DNA of 64,000 bases from Agrobacterium tumefaciens (GTDB lineage Bacteria; Pseudomonadota; Alphaproteobacteria; Rhizobiales; Rhizobiaceae). A program made the translations under genes and the position numbers. This document shows positions 1 through 7,323 of the stretch, in pieces. Where the stretch lies: positions 496,001 to 560,000 of the forward strand of contig NZ_CP039904.1 in NCBI RefSeq assembly GCF_005221385.1, written 5' to 3'. A model generated the notes under the pieces. The model made no database searches and was not told where the DNA came from. It saw only the letters and a program-made list of their open reading frames with translations. The number at the start of each line of letters is the position of its first letter. Positions within the stretch are counted from its first letter, which is position 1.

Positions 1-674
1 ATGAAGCTTGCCGAAGCGAGGACCGGATCGACCGTCTCATGCGGCGCCGCACCGTGGCCGCCTTTGCCAACGATCCGCACCTGCGCCTTGTCGACGGAGG
101 CCATGGCAGGGCCTTCGACGAAACCGAACTGTCCGGTTTCCACACCCGGCCAATTGTGCAGGCCGAAGACCGCATCGACGGGAAACCGCTCGAACAGCCG
201 GTCCTTTATCATCGCCCTCGCACCCGCGCCGATCTCCTCGGCGGGCTGGAAGATCAGCGTCAGGATGCCGGAAAAATTTGAAGTTTCAGCAAGATAACGG
301 GCGGCCGCGAGCAGGATCGTCGTGTGGCCATCATGACCGCAGGCATGCATGACGCCCGGCGTTGCGCTGGCATAGGCAAGGCCTGTCTCTTCATGAATTG
401 GCAGCGCATCAATATCGGCGCGGATGCCAAGACGTTTTTCACCATGGCCCCGTTTCAGGGTGGCAACGACACCGTAACCGCCGACACCCTCCGTCACCTC
501 ATATCCGTAAGACAGCAGATAACGCGCAACGAGCGCCGCCGTGCGTTTTTCCTTGAGCGACAGCTCCGGATGCCGGTGGAGATCATGCCGGATGGCGATG
601 CTCTCCTCTATGAAGGCAAGGATTGCCCGTTCGGCGTCGTCCTGCGGACGCGCGCCGTCAATGCGGATATTCAT
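1..674 (-). CDS. M20 family amidohydrolase, 3' end outside the window
   Basis: Metal-dependent aminoacylase or carboxypeptidase family (M20D), expected to hydrolyse N-acyl amino acids or mercapturate-like conjugates in the cytoplasm. The first 224 residues are visible and the rest lies beyond the left edge. Metal-site motifs are clear: RADIDALP near residues 85-92, HACGHDGHTT near 110-119, and QPAEE near 145. The dimerisation-domain motif HGAAPHETVDPV sits just before the edge. The start ATG at 674 follows AGGAG with 8-nt spacing. It is the last visible gene of a leftward operon behind two LLM monooxygenases (gap 81 bp). That pairing suggests release of an amino acid from an oxidised S-substituted N-acyl-cysteine; the substrate is inferred. 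A second M20 gene lies at 27473-28672. Confidence 0.9.
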   Translation of the reverse strand, partial: MNIRIDGARPQDDAERAILAFIEESIAIRHDLHRHPELSLKEKRTAALVARYLLSYGYEVTEGVGGYGVVATLKRGHGEKRLGIRADIDALPIHEETGLAYASATPGVMHACGHDGHTTILLAAARYLAETSNFSGILTLIFQPAEEIGAGARAMIKDRLFERFPVDAVFGLHNWPGVETGQFGFVEGPAMASVDKAQVRIVGKGGHGAAPHETVDPVLASASF

Positions 675-755
675 GGTTCTGTCTCCTGCGCGGCCATTTG
701 CGCGCGGCGTCCTATAATCTCCGCCGGGCGGCGGCCTCGTCGCCCGGCCGCAGCC

Positions 756-2096
756 TTATGCGATGGCCTTGTTCGAGCCGCTTTCACCGCTGGAATAGAC
801 GCTTTCCCGGAAAGGCAGGCCGAGATGATCTCGCAACGTCGCCCCTTCCAGATGCGGGTCGAAATAACCGCGCCGCTGCAGCACCGGAATGACGAGGCGG
901 ATGAAATCATCCAGCCCTTCGGCAATCACCGGGAAGCCCAGAATGAAGCCGTCGGCCGCATCATTTTCCACCCAGCGGATAATCTCATCCGCCACCTTGT
1001 CCGGCGTGCCGATGAAGCCTTCGCGCGGGGTTGCAGCCTCCAGCGCCGCCTCGCGCAGCGTCTGGTTTTTTTCCTTGGCGCGGCGCTTGATGCGGTCGGT
1101 CGTTGAACGGAAGCTGTTCTTGCCGATATCACCGAGTTCGGGGAAAGGCTCATCCAGCGGATAGGCCGTGAAATCATGGTGGTCGAAAAAGCGACCGAGA
1201 TAGGCAAGCGCGTCCTCGATGGTGATGAGGTTGCGGATGACGTCATATTTCGCCTCCGCGTCTTCCTGCGTCTCGCCGACGATCGGGCCGATGCCGGGGA
1301 AAATCTTCACGTCGCTGGCGGATCTGCCCTGCGCAACCGCGCTCTGCTTTACACGTTTGAGGAAGGTCTGGTTTTCTTCCAGCGAAGCGGAATTGGTGAA
1401 GACGGCATCGGCATGTTTGCCCGCAAGGCCGATGCCCGCATCGGAAGAACCGGCCTGAAACACCACCGGCTGCCCCTGTGGCGAACGCTGGATGTTCAGC
1501 GGGCCTTCCACCTGGAAGAACCGCCCCTTGTGGCCGAGCGTATGGAGTTTGTCGCGCTCGAAGAACTGTCCGCTCTCCCGGTTGCGCACGAAGGCGTCGT
1601 CGTCCCAGCTATCCCACAACCCCTTGATGACTTCGAGATATTCATCGGCAATCTCGTAGCGCAGCGCATGTTCCGGATGATTGCGGCTGTAATTCTTCGC
1701 CGTGCCTTCAAGCGGCGTCGTCACGGCATTCCATCCGGCGCGGCCGCCGCTCAACAGGTCAAGCGAGGCGAACTGGCGGGCGATCGTGAAAGGGTCGCTA
1801 TAGGAGGTCGAAACAGTACCCGCGAGACCGATCTTCGAGGTGACTGAGGCAAGCGCCGAAAGGATGGTCAGCGGCTCGAAACGGTTGAGGAAATGCGGGA
1901 TCGACTTGTCGTTGATGTAAAGCCCGTCCGCCACAAAAGCGAAGGCAATGCCGGCGGCTTCCGCTTTTAGCGCCGTCTTCCTGAAGAAGTCGAAATTGAC
2001 GCTGGCATCGACCGGGCTTTTGGGGTGTCGCCAGGCATTCATATGCCCGCCGGGACCCTGAAGCATGATGCCGAAACGAATTTTCTTTCTCGTCAT
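756..2096 (-). CDS. LLM flavin monooxygenase, NtaA/SnaA/DszA type
   Basis: A 446-residue class C flavin monooxygenase that would use FMNH2 from a separate reductase to cleave C-S or C-N bonds. The N-terminus (RKKIRFGIMLQGPGGHMNAWRH) and the stretch SPQGQPVVFQAGSSDAG are typical of the NtaA/SnaA/DszA/DmoA group, and length fits the family (about 440-460). ATG at 2096 was chosen because AGGAG lies 7 nt upstream and family similarity begins there, although the frame stays open further upstream. It is preceded by an MsnO8-type LLM (22-bp gap) and followed by an M20 amidohydrolase. NtaA-type oxygenase plus M20 hydrolase recalls the Bacillus subtilis S-alkylcysteine salvage cluster. The actual substrate is unknown. 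Confidence 0.9.
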   Translation of the reverse strand: MTRKKIRFGIMLQGPGGHMNAWRHPKSPVDASVNFDFFRKTALKAEAAGIAFAFVADGLYINDKSIPHFLNRFEPLTILSALASVTSKIGLAGTVSTSYSDPFTIARQFASLDLLSGGRAGWNAVTTPLEGTAKNYSRNHPEHALRYEIADEYLEVIKGLWDSWDDDAFVRNRESGQFFERDKLHTLGHKGRFFQVEGPLNIQRSPQGQPVVFQAGSSDAGIGLAGKHADAVFTNSASLEENQTFLKRVKQSAVAQGRSASDVKIFPGIGPIVGETQEDAEAKYDVIRNLITIEDALAYLGRFFDHHDFTAYPLDEPFPELGDIGKNSFRSTTDRIKRRAKEKNQTLREAALEAATPREGFIGTPDKVADEIIRWVENDAADGFILGFPVIAEGLDDFIRLVIPVLQRRGYFDPHLEGATLRDHLGLPFRESVYSSGESGSNKAIA

Positions 2097-2118
2097 GTCA
2101 TTTCTCCTGAGGACAAGA

Positions 2119-3120
2119 TCACGCCGCCCGGGAAAGGCGATGCGTGGCCAAGAGTTCAATCGAGGCAAGCCGCTGATCGGCTCCCACATGCGGCGGTTCG
2201 ATGATGAATTCCTCGATGCCGTGTTCTTCGGAAAGAGCACGCAACGCCCGGTGAATATCTTCCGGCGCACCATGCAGGACGTTGGGCTTGCGCTCCTCGA
2301 TGCGATAATCGCTGTCACCGGACTGGCGGGCGAACTCTTCCGCCTGCTCGCGCCGGCCGAGGTTGAACGCCCTGCCATCGCTCAAAAACACCCGGTAGAT
2401 GCGCTGCCCCTCCACCTGCCTTGCGGCATGGTCAGGGTCACTCGCGGCAAAAGCCGACAGGGCAAGGATCGGGGCGTTTCCGCCGCTTTCCTCGCGGAAA
2501 GCCGAAAGGCTGCGGCGAAGAACCTCCGGATCACCATTGAGGTGGCCGGCAAAGACGAAGTTCCACCCTTTTGAGGCCGCGAGCCTTGCGCTTTCCGGGC
2601 TGGCGCCGAGCAGGAATCTCTCCGCTGCAACCGGCGGCGCCGGTGTCGCCTGCAATCCGGCCTGCGCGTGATCCTGCGGCGCGACACCGGACAAGAATGT
2701 GGTGAGTTCCCCGAAAGCTGTCTCGAAACCCGGCTTTCGCTCAGGGTCATAAGCCTGCTGCAGGGCTGAGGTTGCCAGCGGCAAACCGCCCGGCGTCTTG
2801 CCAACGCCAAGATCGACCCGGCCGGGCGCAAGCGCCGATAGCACGTTGAAGACTTCGGCAACCTTATAGGGGCTGTAATGCTGCAGCATCACGCCGCCTG
2901 AACCGACGCGGATGCGGGATGTCTTCGCCAGAATCCACGCCACCAGCGCCTCGGGCGAGGAACCCGCGAGTTCCGGCGAATTGTGATGCTCAGCCACCCA
3001 GAACCGACGGTAACCCAGATCTTCGGCGCGTCTGGCGAGATTGATCGTGTCGCGGAATGCGCCTGCCGCATCCTCACCCGCCGAAACGGGGCTCTTATCC
3101 AGCAAACTGAGAGTATACAT
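2119..3120 (-). CDS. LLM flavin-dependent oxidoreductase, MsnO8 type
   Basis: A 333-residue luciferase-like oxidoreductase. The N-terminus MYTLSLLDKSPV, then RFWVAEHHNSPELAGSSPE and VGSGGVMLQHYSP, are hallmarks of the MsnO8/LuxA-like subgroup. The substrate is not predictable from sequence. Two adjacent ATGs exist (3123 and 3120); the second has GAGG at 5-nt spacing and is preferred. It is the first gene of the leftward operon LLM, LLM, M20. An AT-rich operator-like sequence lies 30-55 bp upstream, and the Rrf2 regulator is divergent. This suggests induction under sulfur limitation, which is inference from context. Confidence 0.88.
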   Translation of the reverse strand: MYTLSLLDKSPVSAGEDAAGAFRDTINLARRAEDLGYRRFWVAEHHNSPELAGSSPEALVAWILAKTSRIRVGSGGVMLQHYSPYKVAEVFNVLSALAPGRVDLGVGKTPGGLPLATSALQQAYDPERKPGFETAFGELTTFLSGVAPQDHAQAGLQATPAPPVAAERFLLGASPESARLAASKGWNFVFAGHLNGDPEVLRRSLSAFREESGGNAPILALSAFAASDPDHAARQVEGQRIYRVFLSDGRAFNLGRREQAEEFARQSGDSDYRIEERKPNVLHGAPEDIHRALRALSEEHGIEEFIIEPPHVGADQRLASIELLATHRLSRAA

Positions 3121-3152
3121 CATCACCTCGCACGTCTTTTGATGCATACTTT

Positions 3153-3175
3153 GTCTACTGATTTTATATTCTAAT
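3153..3175. promoter_or_regulatory. AT-rich operator-like site between LLM operon and rrf2
   Basis: The 304-bp divergent intergenic region (3124-3427) contains GTCTACTGATTTTATATTC about 33-55 bp before the LLM start. It shares the core GTCTACTrAwwTTATA with the site at 35067. A second palindrome, ACTTAGTAAGT (3361-3371), lies 57 bp before the Rrf2 start and could be its own operator. No other gene is seen in this gap. Confidence 0.35.
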
Positions 3176-3427
3176 AAAGAACGTTCGTTCCACGTTGCGA
3201 CGCGATCAGAGAAAATATTGTTTTCCGTCACGATTCTGAAAACCGGTTCTGGCAAAAAATATCCGCAGCGCCGGAGATGCGACGTCGAAAAGGCGGAAAA
3301 CAGGCGGTTTTCAAGACCATATCCGGACGAAACGGCTTGCGCCGGAATTCGCTAAAAACTACTTAGTAAGTTAGGAATAATATGGCCGGCGTTGCGGAAT
3401 GTGCCGGCCCTCTTTGCGGATCAGGCG

Positions 3428-3877
3428 ATGTTGACCAAAAAAGGCAAATACGGATTAAAGGCTCTGGTCGATCTGGCGCGGTTGCCGCAGGGAGAGACCG
3501 CCTTCGTGACCGAGATTGCCACGCGCAACAATATTCCGAAGAAATTTCTGGACACCATTCTTCTGGAGCTGCGCAACAGCGGTATTCTGCGCTCCAAGAA
3601 GGGACCGAATGGCGGTTATTCCCTATCGAAAATGCCATCCGAAATCATGATCGGCCAGGTCATCCGCACGCTGGACGGGCCTTTGGCGCCCATTCGCTGT
3701 GCGAGCCGCACCGCCTTTGAAGCCTGCGACGACTGTGACGATCCCGAGACCTGTCAGGTCAGGGTTTCGATGACGGACGTGCGTGACGCCATAGCAACCA
3801 TTCTGGATAACATGACGCTCGCACAATTCGTCGCAAAGGATGGGCAGGACGCACTTTCCATTCCTGCCGGTAAATAG
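3428..3877 (+). CDS. Rrf2 family transcriptional regulator
   Basis: A 149-residue winged-helix regulator beginning MLTKKGKYGLKALVDLA, the classical Rrf2/IscR/CymR start. The recognition helix (IATRNNIPKKFLDTILLELR) and wing (SKKGPNGGYSL) are intact. Four cysteines (Cys91, 100, 103 and 109, pattern C-x8-C-x2-C-x5-C) lie where relatives bind an Fe-S cluster or sense the redox state of sulfur. ATG at 3428 is preferred over upstream starts because the family begins there and GGATCAGG precedes it. It is divergent from an LLM operon and convergent (7-bp gap) with an ACAD-like gene, so it is the best local candidate for sulfur-starvation control. It may also be an IscR-like Fe-S regulator. Confidence 0.9.
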   Translation: MLTKKGKYGLKALVDLARLPQGETAFVTEIATRNNIPKKFLDTILLELRNSGILRSKKGPNGGYSLSKMPSEIMIGQVIRTLDGPLAPIRCASRTAFEACDDCDDPETCQVRVSMTDVRDAIATILDNMTLAQFVAKDGQDALSIPAGK

Positions 3878-3884
3878 GCTTCGC

Positions 3885-4829
3885 TTATTGCCGGCGCAGA
3901 TCATCCTCCAGAGATGCAATCAGCCCGGATTCACTCAGGCCATCGATAAGGCCGAGACGTGCCATCAGGATTTCAAGCGTGATGGCGTTGTTTCTGACGG
4001 AGCGAAAGGTAACGTTCTCCGAGCCCACCTGCGCCGCGTCGATATTTGCCGCCAGGCTGGAAATTTGCGCCTTCAGCAGTTCAATGGCGAGAAAAACCTC
4101 GCCGATGACGGGACGCGCCGCGCCTTCGTCTGCCAATCGGTCAATCAGCAGTGTCGAAAGTTCACGCTGTTTTTCACCCAGGGCCACCGCCGCTTTCAAC
4201 AGGGTGGAGACGGAGGCGGCGAGATTTCCTGCGCCCTCCGCAAGAAACGTAACCTGATCGGCGCGCAGCAGGCCATCCCATGATGTGTCCGGCCGATTAC
4301 GCAAGACCACGAGCAGGTTTTTTCCCGTGGCATTAACAGCCGGAACGACAATCCAGTCCGCATCGGTCGCAACAGAACGCACCACGTCGTCGGGAAGCCG
4401 CCGGGCGAAATCGTCGTCGTTCGTTAAAACCGTCTGCTCCGCACTGAGATCGGAGGGAGCAAGAGCGAAGGTTTCGCCAAGATCGAGACGGGCAAAGAGG
4501 GCCTTGCGTTGCTCTTCGCTGCCGGCATTCCGGATAAATTCAAGCGCAGTGAAATGTTCAACCAGATCACGCGCCGCCTCCGAATCCGCGGCAGCAATAA
4601 TCGAAAGCGCCTGCGCGAGAATATCGTTGGTTATATCCGCTCCACCCAGTTCATTCGGAACGGAGAGGGCAAGAAGGCCGGAACGGGCGATCCGCGCTTG
4701 GATCTGCCCGCTATTTTCGAAGGGACATTTCCCGGCAATCGCCCGGGCGACGGTCAGCACATCGCCATCCGCGCCGAGACGTGGAGGAACGAAACGAATT
4801 CTTTCGCCGAGCGGCGTGACAGATCCCAT
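3885..4829 (-). CDS. Acyl-CoA dehydrogenase-fold flavoprotein, short form
   Basis: A 314-residue protein with the ACAD fold: an N-terminal helical part (ARIARSGLLALSVPNELGGADITNDILAQALSIIAAADSEAA) and a C-terminal helical bundle. It is shorter than the usual 380-400 residues. The middle beta domain looks eroded, and no catalytic glutamate motif of true dehydrogenases is seen. In this family, SfnB/DszC-like members are flavin-dependent monooxygenases rather than dehydrogenases. ATG at 4829 follows GGGAG by 6 nt. The upstream gene on the same strand (51-bp gap) is a flavin reductase, so the pair may form a two-component oxygenase. Activity of such a short version is uncertain. Confidence 0.75.
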   Translation of the reverse strand: MGSVTPLGERIRFVPPRLGADGDVLTVARAIAGKCPFENSGQIQARIARSGLLALSVPNELGGADITNDILAQALSIIAAADSEAARDLVEHFTALEFIRNAGSEEQRKALFARLDLGETFALAPSDLSAEQTVLTNDDDFARRLPDDVVRSVATDADWIVVPAVNATGKNLLVVLRNRPDTSWDGLLRADQVTFLAEGAGNLAASVSTLLKAAVALGEKQRELSTLLIDRLADEGAARPVIGEVFLAIELLKAQISSLAANIDAAQVGSENVTFRSVRNNAITLEILMARLGLIDGLSESGLIASLEDDLRRQ

Positions 4830-4880
4830 GCTCAACTCCCTCAAAAAATAACCCGTTGAAAGCGCTTGAATGGCCGTCAC

Positions 4881-5426
4881 TCAGTCCAGCGAATGATAAC
4901 GCCCGTTCTGATAGACCAGCGAATGTCCGGAGCCGATACGGATCGCCTCCACCTTGCCGATGATGATGACGTGGCTGTGCCGCTCAATTGCCTCTTCGAT
5001 GGTGCAATCGATAGCGGCAACGGCGTCCTCAAGGATGGGCGCGCCGCTTGCAAGCCTGGTCCACTCGGCACCGCGATAACGATCCGCACCCTTCAGGCCG
5101 CCGATGCCCGCAAACTGGTTGGCGATGAACTGGTGGTTCGCGCCGATTATGTTGACGGCGAAGTGACCGAAACGCTGCACCACCGGCCATGTGGAAGACG
5201 ATCGGTTGAGCGCCACCAGAATTCTCGGCGGATCGACCGACAGGGCGGTGGCCGAAGTCACCGTCGCACCCGTGCGCGCCTCGCCTTCTCCGGCTGTGAT
5301 GACGCTGACGCCGCCACCGAGCGTTCTCAGCGCCGCCTTGAGGCTGTCGGCATCCGCCGCCTTACCCGAGACCGGATCGTGAAGATTGATGAATTGTTGA
5401 TCCTTAGCCGCATATTGCAGTGTCAT
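4881..5426 (-). CDS. NAD(P)H:flavin reductase, DIM6/NTAB type
   Basis: A 181-residue flavin reductase-like protein. Family motifs are visible: GGVSVITAGEGEARTGATVTS, then SVDPPRILVALNRSS, then FAVNIIGANHQFIANQFAG, and the terminal HSHVIIIGKVEAIRI. It would reduce FMN with NAD(P)H and supply FMNH2 to the many two-component monooxygenases nearby, as DszD or SsuE do. It is the only reductase seen in the island, so it could serve all seven LLM and three ACAD-type enzymes. The start at 5426 follows AGGAG with 6-nt spacing. A perfect palindrome (5497-5524) lies 71 bp upstream. Confidence 0.9.
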   Translation of the reverse strand: MTLQYAAKDQQFINLHDPVSGKAADADSLKAALRTLGGGVSVITAGEGEARTGATVTSATALSVDPPRILVALNRSSSTWPVVQRFGHFAVNIIGANHQFIANQFAGIGGLKGADRYRGAEWTRLASGAPILEDAVAAIDCTIEEAIERHSHVIIIGKVEAIRIGSGHSLVYQNGRYHSLD

Positions 5427-5496
5427 CGATCGCTCCTGAAAACAGCTTGATTGTCCAATAGCTAGCAGCGGCGGCAGGTGATTAAATAGACATCGT

Positions 5497-5524
5497 TTTC
5501 CATAATATTTATATTCTATGGAAA
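5497..5524. promoter_or_regulatory. Palindromic operator candidate TTTCCATA-N12-TATGGAAA
   Basis: Perfect 8-bp inverted repeat, TTTCCATA (5497-5504) and TATGGAAA (5517-5524), with a 12-nt AT-rich spacer, 71 bp upstream of the flavin reductase start. A near copy with the same left arm and spacer length lies at 5951-5978, and its left half recurs at 14644. The rest of 5427-5693 shows no convincing gene. Confidence 0.45.
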
Positions 5525-5693
5525 TAATGTTCTATCTGTCAGGCCCTTTCTTGCTCAACCCGGCCGGCAAGAAACCGGACAAAAAAGAGAGTAGCCAATT
5601 CCCCCGGCTATATAAGAAATTTCGTTCCAATTTTTCCGAAGAGGGGAGTGTTTATCTCCCCCACGAGCCTCGTCACACCGGCAGCCTGCAACC

Positions 5694-5891
5694 TCAGAAA
5701 ACCGGATACAGGCTGAGCATGGCGAAGTTCATTTCGCAGATTTCTTCCCGTTCAAGCTCGAGATCGCTTTTTCCCTGCCTGATGCGCCCGGAATGATCCA
5801 GCGGATGAAGAGTACCTTGCTCATCTGCATGCAGCCGACGCCGGGTCAGACCAAACAGATCGAAAGTAAACGCATGAAATCCCTGCGGCAT
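5694..5891 (-). CDS. Hypothetical small protein, 65 aa
   Basis: Not recognised. The frame encodes 65 residues starting MPQGFHAFTFDLFGLTRRRL and ending MNFAMLSLYPVF. There is no signal peptide or membrane segment; the centre is charged and the tail hydrophobic. It is considered real because a very strong ribosome site (AAAGGAGG, 6-nt spacer) precedes the ATG. A TTTCCATA-type palindrome matching the one before the flavin reductase also lies 60-87 bp upstream. It lies between the YeeE-type transporter gene and the reductase gene on the same strand. It could be a small accessory or leader peptide. Codon use is uninformative at this length. Confidence 0.5.
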   Translation of the reverse strand: MPQGFHAFTFDLFGLTRRRLHADEQGTLHPLDHSGRIRQGKSDLELEREEICEMNFAMLSLYPVF

Positions 5892-5950
5892 GTGCGCCTC
5901 CTTTGCTCAACGTCCACTATCCTCCGGCGACGATCCAAAATCGTCAATAT

Positions 5951-5978
5951 TTTCCATAAAATTACTATTCTATAATTG
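5951..5978. promoter_or_regulatory. Second TTTCCATA-type operator candidate
   Basis: TTTCCATA (5951-5958), 12 nt, then TATAATTG (5971-5978), matching the left arm, spacer length and the ATTCTAT right border of the site at 5497. It lies 60-87 bp upstream of the 65-aa gene and just downstream of the YeeE-type gene (stop at 6070). Confidence 0.4.
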
Positions 5979-6069
5979 GTCAGCAGCCTGCAAAGGCGGT
6001 CTAAGGTTGCCCGGATGCGGAAAATTCCATTTCGCAGGCCAGAATCGGCAGGATTTCAGCACATGAGTG

Positions 6070-7248
6070 TCACGGCCAGGCAAACCGGCGTTTGAGAATG
6101 AGGCCTGCAAAAGCGCCAAGACCACAAAAAAGGAAAAATACCCAACCCGACACCGCGCCCGCATGAATGCCCGACAGCAGCACGCCGATGGTGCAGCCAA
6201 GTGCTGTCATGCCACCCCAGCCCATCAGCACCCCTCCGGCAAAACGGGTTACCAACCCACCGGCAGACGGCCAGGATGGCTGGAATTTTCCCGCCGAAAG
6301 CGCGGCTGCGAAGCTCGCAAGGACCAGCCCCAGCACAAAGACGCCGTTAGGCGACAGGATCGTGGTTTTCACCGCGCTGATGCAGCCGCGCACCGTATCG
6401 AGGCCCGCGAGCGTTTCCGGCACCCATGCCGCGGATGCACCGGCCGTTCTGACGATGCTGCCGAGTTCGGCGGTGACCCCAAGCGGCGCGACGCGGAAAT
6501 AGGAGAAGGCGCTGACAGCTGCAACCAGAACCCCGGTGACGACGGGCGGCCAGCGTTCAACAAAAACGCCTCGCAAGGCCTGCCGCAGCCGGTTTTCCGG
6601 TAAGCCCATTGGAACAGGCGCTGTCTTGTCGAAAAAGAGAACAATGAAAATCAGCCCGGCCAAAACGAAACCGGCAAGCAGCAGCGCCAAGCCATATCCC
6701 AGATGGTGCGGCAGCCAGATCGGCGGATCGTTGAAAACGCTGAGCGTATAAAGAAAATTCCAGCTGAGGAAAGCCAACAAAAAACCGAGGGCTGCACCGG
6801 CAATGGCAACAACGGAACCAAAGGCTCCCTCCCCCAGCCGGTAAAAATGCCCAGACAGGCAGGAGCCGGAAAGCGCAGCGCCTACACCAAAAACCGTAGA
6901 CGCCAACGCCAGGACCCAGCCGACCGGGCCAATATGCGCGTTCGGCGGCAGGCGGCCGGGCTGCGGAACCGGCATCCACGCGATGGTGATGATCTGATAA
7001 AACACCACGCCCGCAAGAAGTGCGACGAGAATTGCGAGAACGCCATCCGAGCGCCTGTCGTCGATGAAATCCCGGAAATTGCAGAGGAAGCAGAACCGCC
7101 CGCGCTGCATCACGATGCCGAAAGCGATACCGGCCAACAGTGAAAATGCAAGCTGCCTGCCATTTTCAAGCGTCCCCAGTTGGTGAGCAGCGACAGTCAG
7201 CGTGCATAAAATGGCGAAGGCCGCGGAGCGGCGAAAGGTAAGATGCAT
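6070..7248 (-). CDS. YeeE/YedE family sulfur (thiosulfate) transporter
   Basis: A 392-residue polytopic membrane protein with about nine or more hydrophobic segments and the duplicated YeeE/YedE signatures: FGVGAALSGSCLSGHFYRLGEG in the first half and MGWGGMTALGCTIGVLLSGIHAGA in the second. Conserved cysteines in these loops relay thiosulfate in characterised relatives (TsuA). ATG at 7248 (MHLTFRRSA) was chosen from where the first membrane helix starts. Its ribosome site is weak, and a GTG at 7290 is an in-frame alternative that would lie inside the upstream hairpin. It follows the periplasmic sulfurtransferase gene on the same strand, suggesting joint handling of thiosulfate or sulfane sulfur. 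Confidence 0.88.
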   Translation of the reverse strand: MHLTFRRSAAFAILCTLTVAAHQLGTLENGRQLAFSLLAGIAFGIVMQRGRFCFLCNFRDFIDDRRSDGVLAILVALLAGVVFYQIITIAWMPVPQPGRLPPNAHIGPVGWVLALASTVFGVGAALSGSCLSGHFYRLGEGAFGSVVAIAGAALGFLLAFLSWNFLYTLSVFNDPPIWLPHHLGYGLALLLAGFVLAGLIFIVLFFDKTAPVPMGLPENRLRQALRGVFVERWPPVVTGVLVAAVSAFSYFRVAPLGVTAELGSIVRTAGASAAWVPETLAGLDTVRGCISAVKTTILSPNGVFVLGLVLASFAAALSAGKFQPSWPSAGGLVTRFAGGVLMGWGGMTALGCTIGVLLSGIHAGAVSGWVFFLFCGLGAFAGLILKRRFAWP

Positions 7249-7275
7249 GAAATACCGGATATGGCAGGAGAAAAC

Positions 7276-7302
7276 GCCGGTGCGCCGCACTGGCGCACCG
7301 GC
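7276..7302 (-). terminator. Strong hairpin between sulfurtransferase and transporter genes
   Basis: Perfect 11-bp stem (GCCGGTGCGCC / GGCGCACCGGC) with a 5-nt loop. On the minus strand it is followed by GTTTTCTCC. It looks like an intrinsic terminator or attenuator that would lower expression of the YeeE gene relative to the sulfurtransferase. The U-tract is short, so read-through is likely. Confidence 0.65.
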
Positions 7303-7323
7303 TTCAAAAAGGGAGGCTGCGGC

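Noticed and set aside
5518..5796. Rightward 92-codon frame near the flavin reductase promoter
   Set aside because: No ribosome site; it overlaps a palindrome and the better supported minus-strand small gene.
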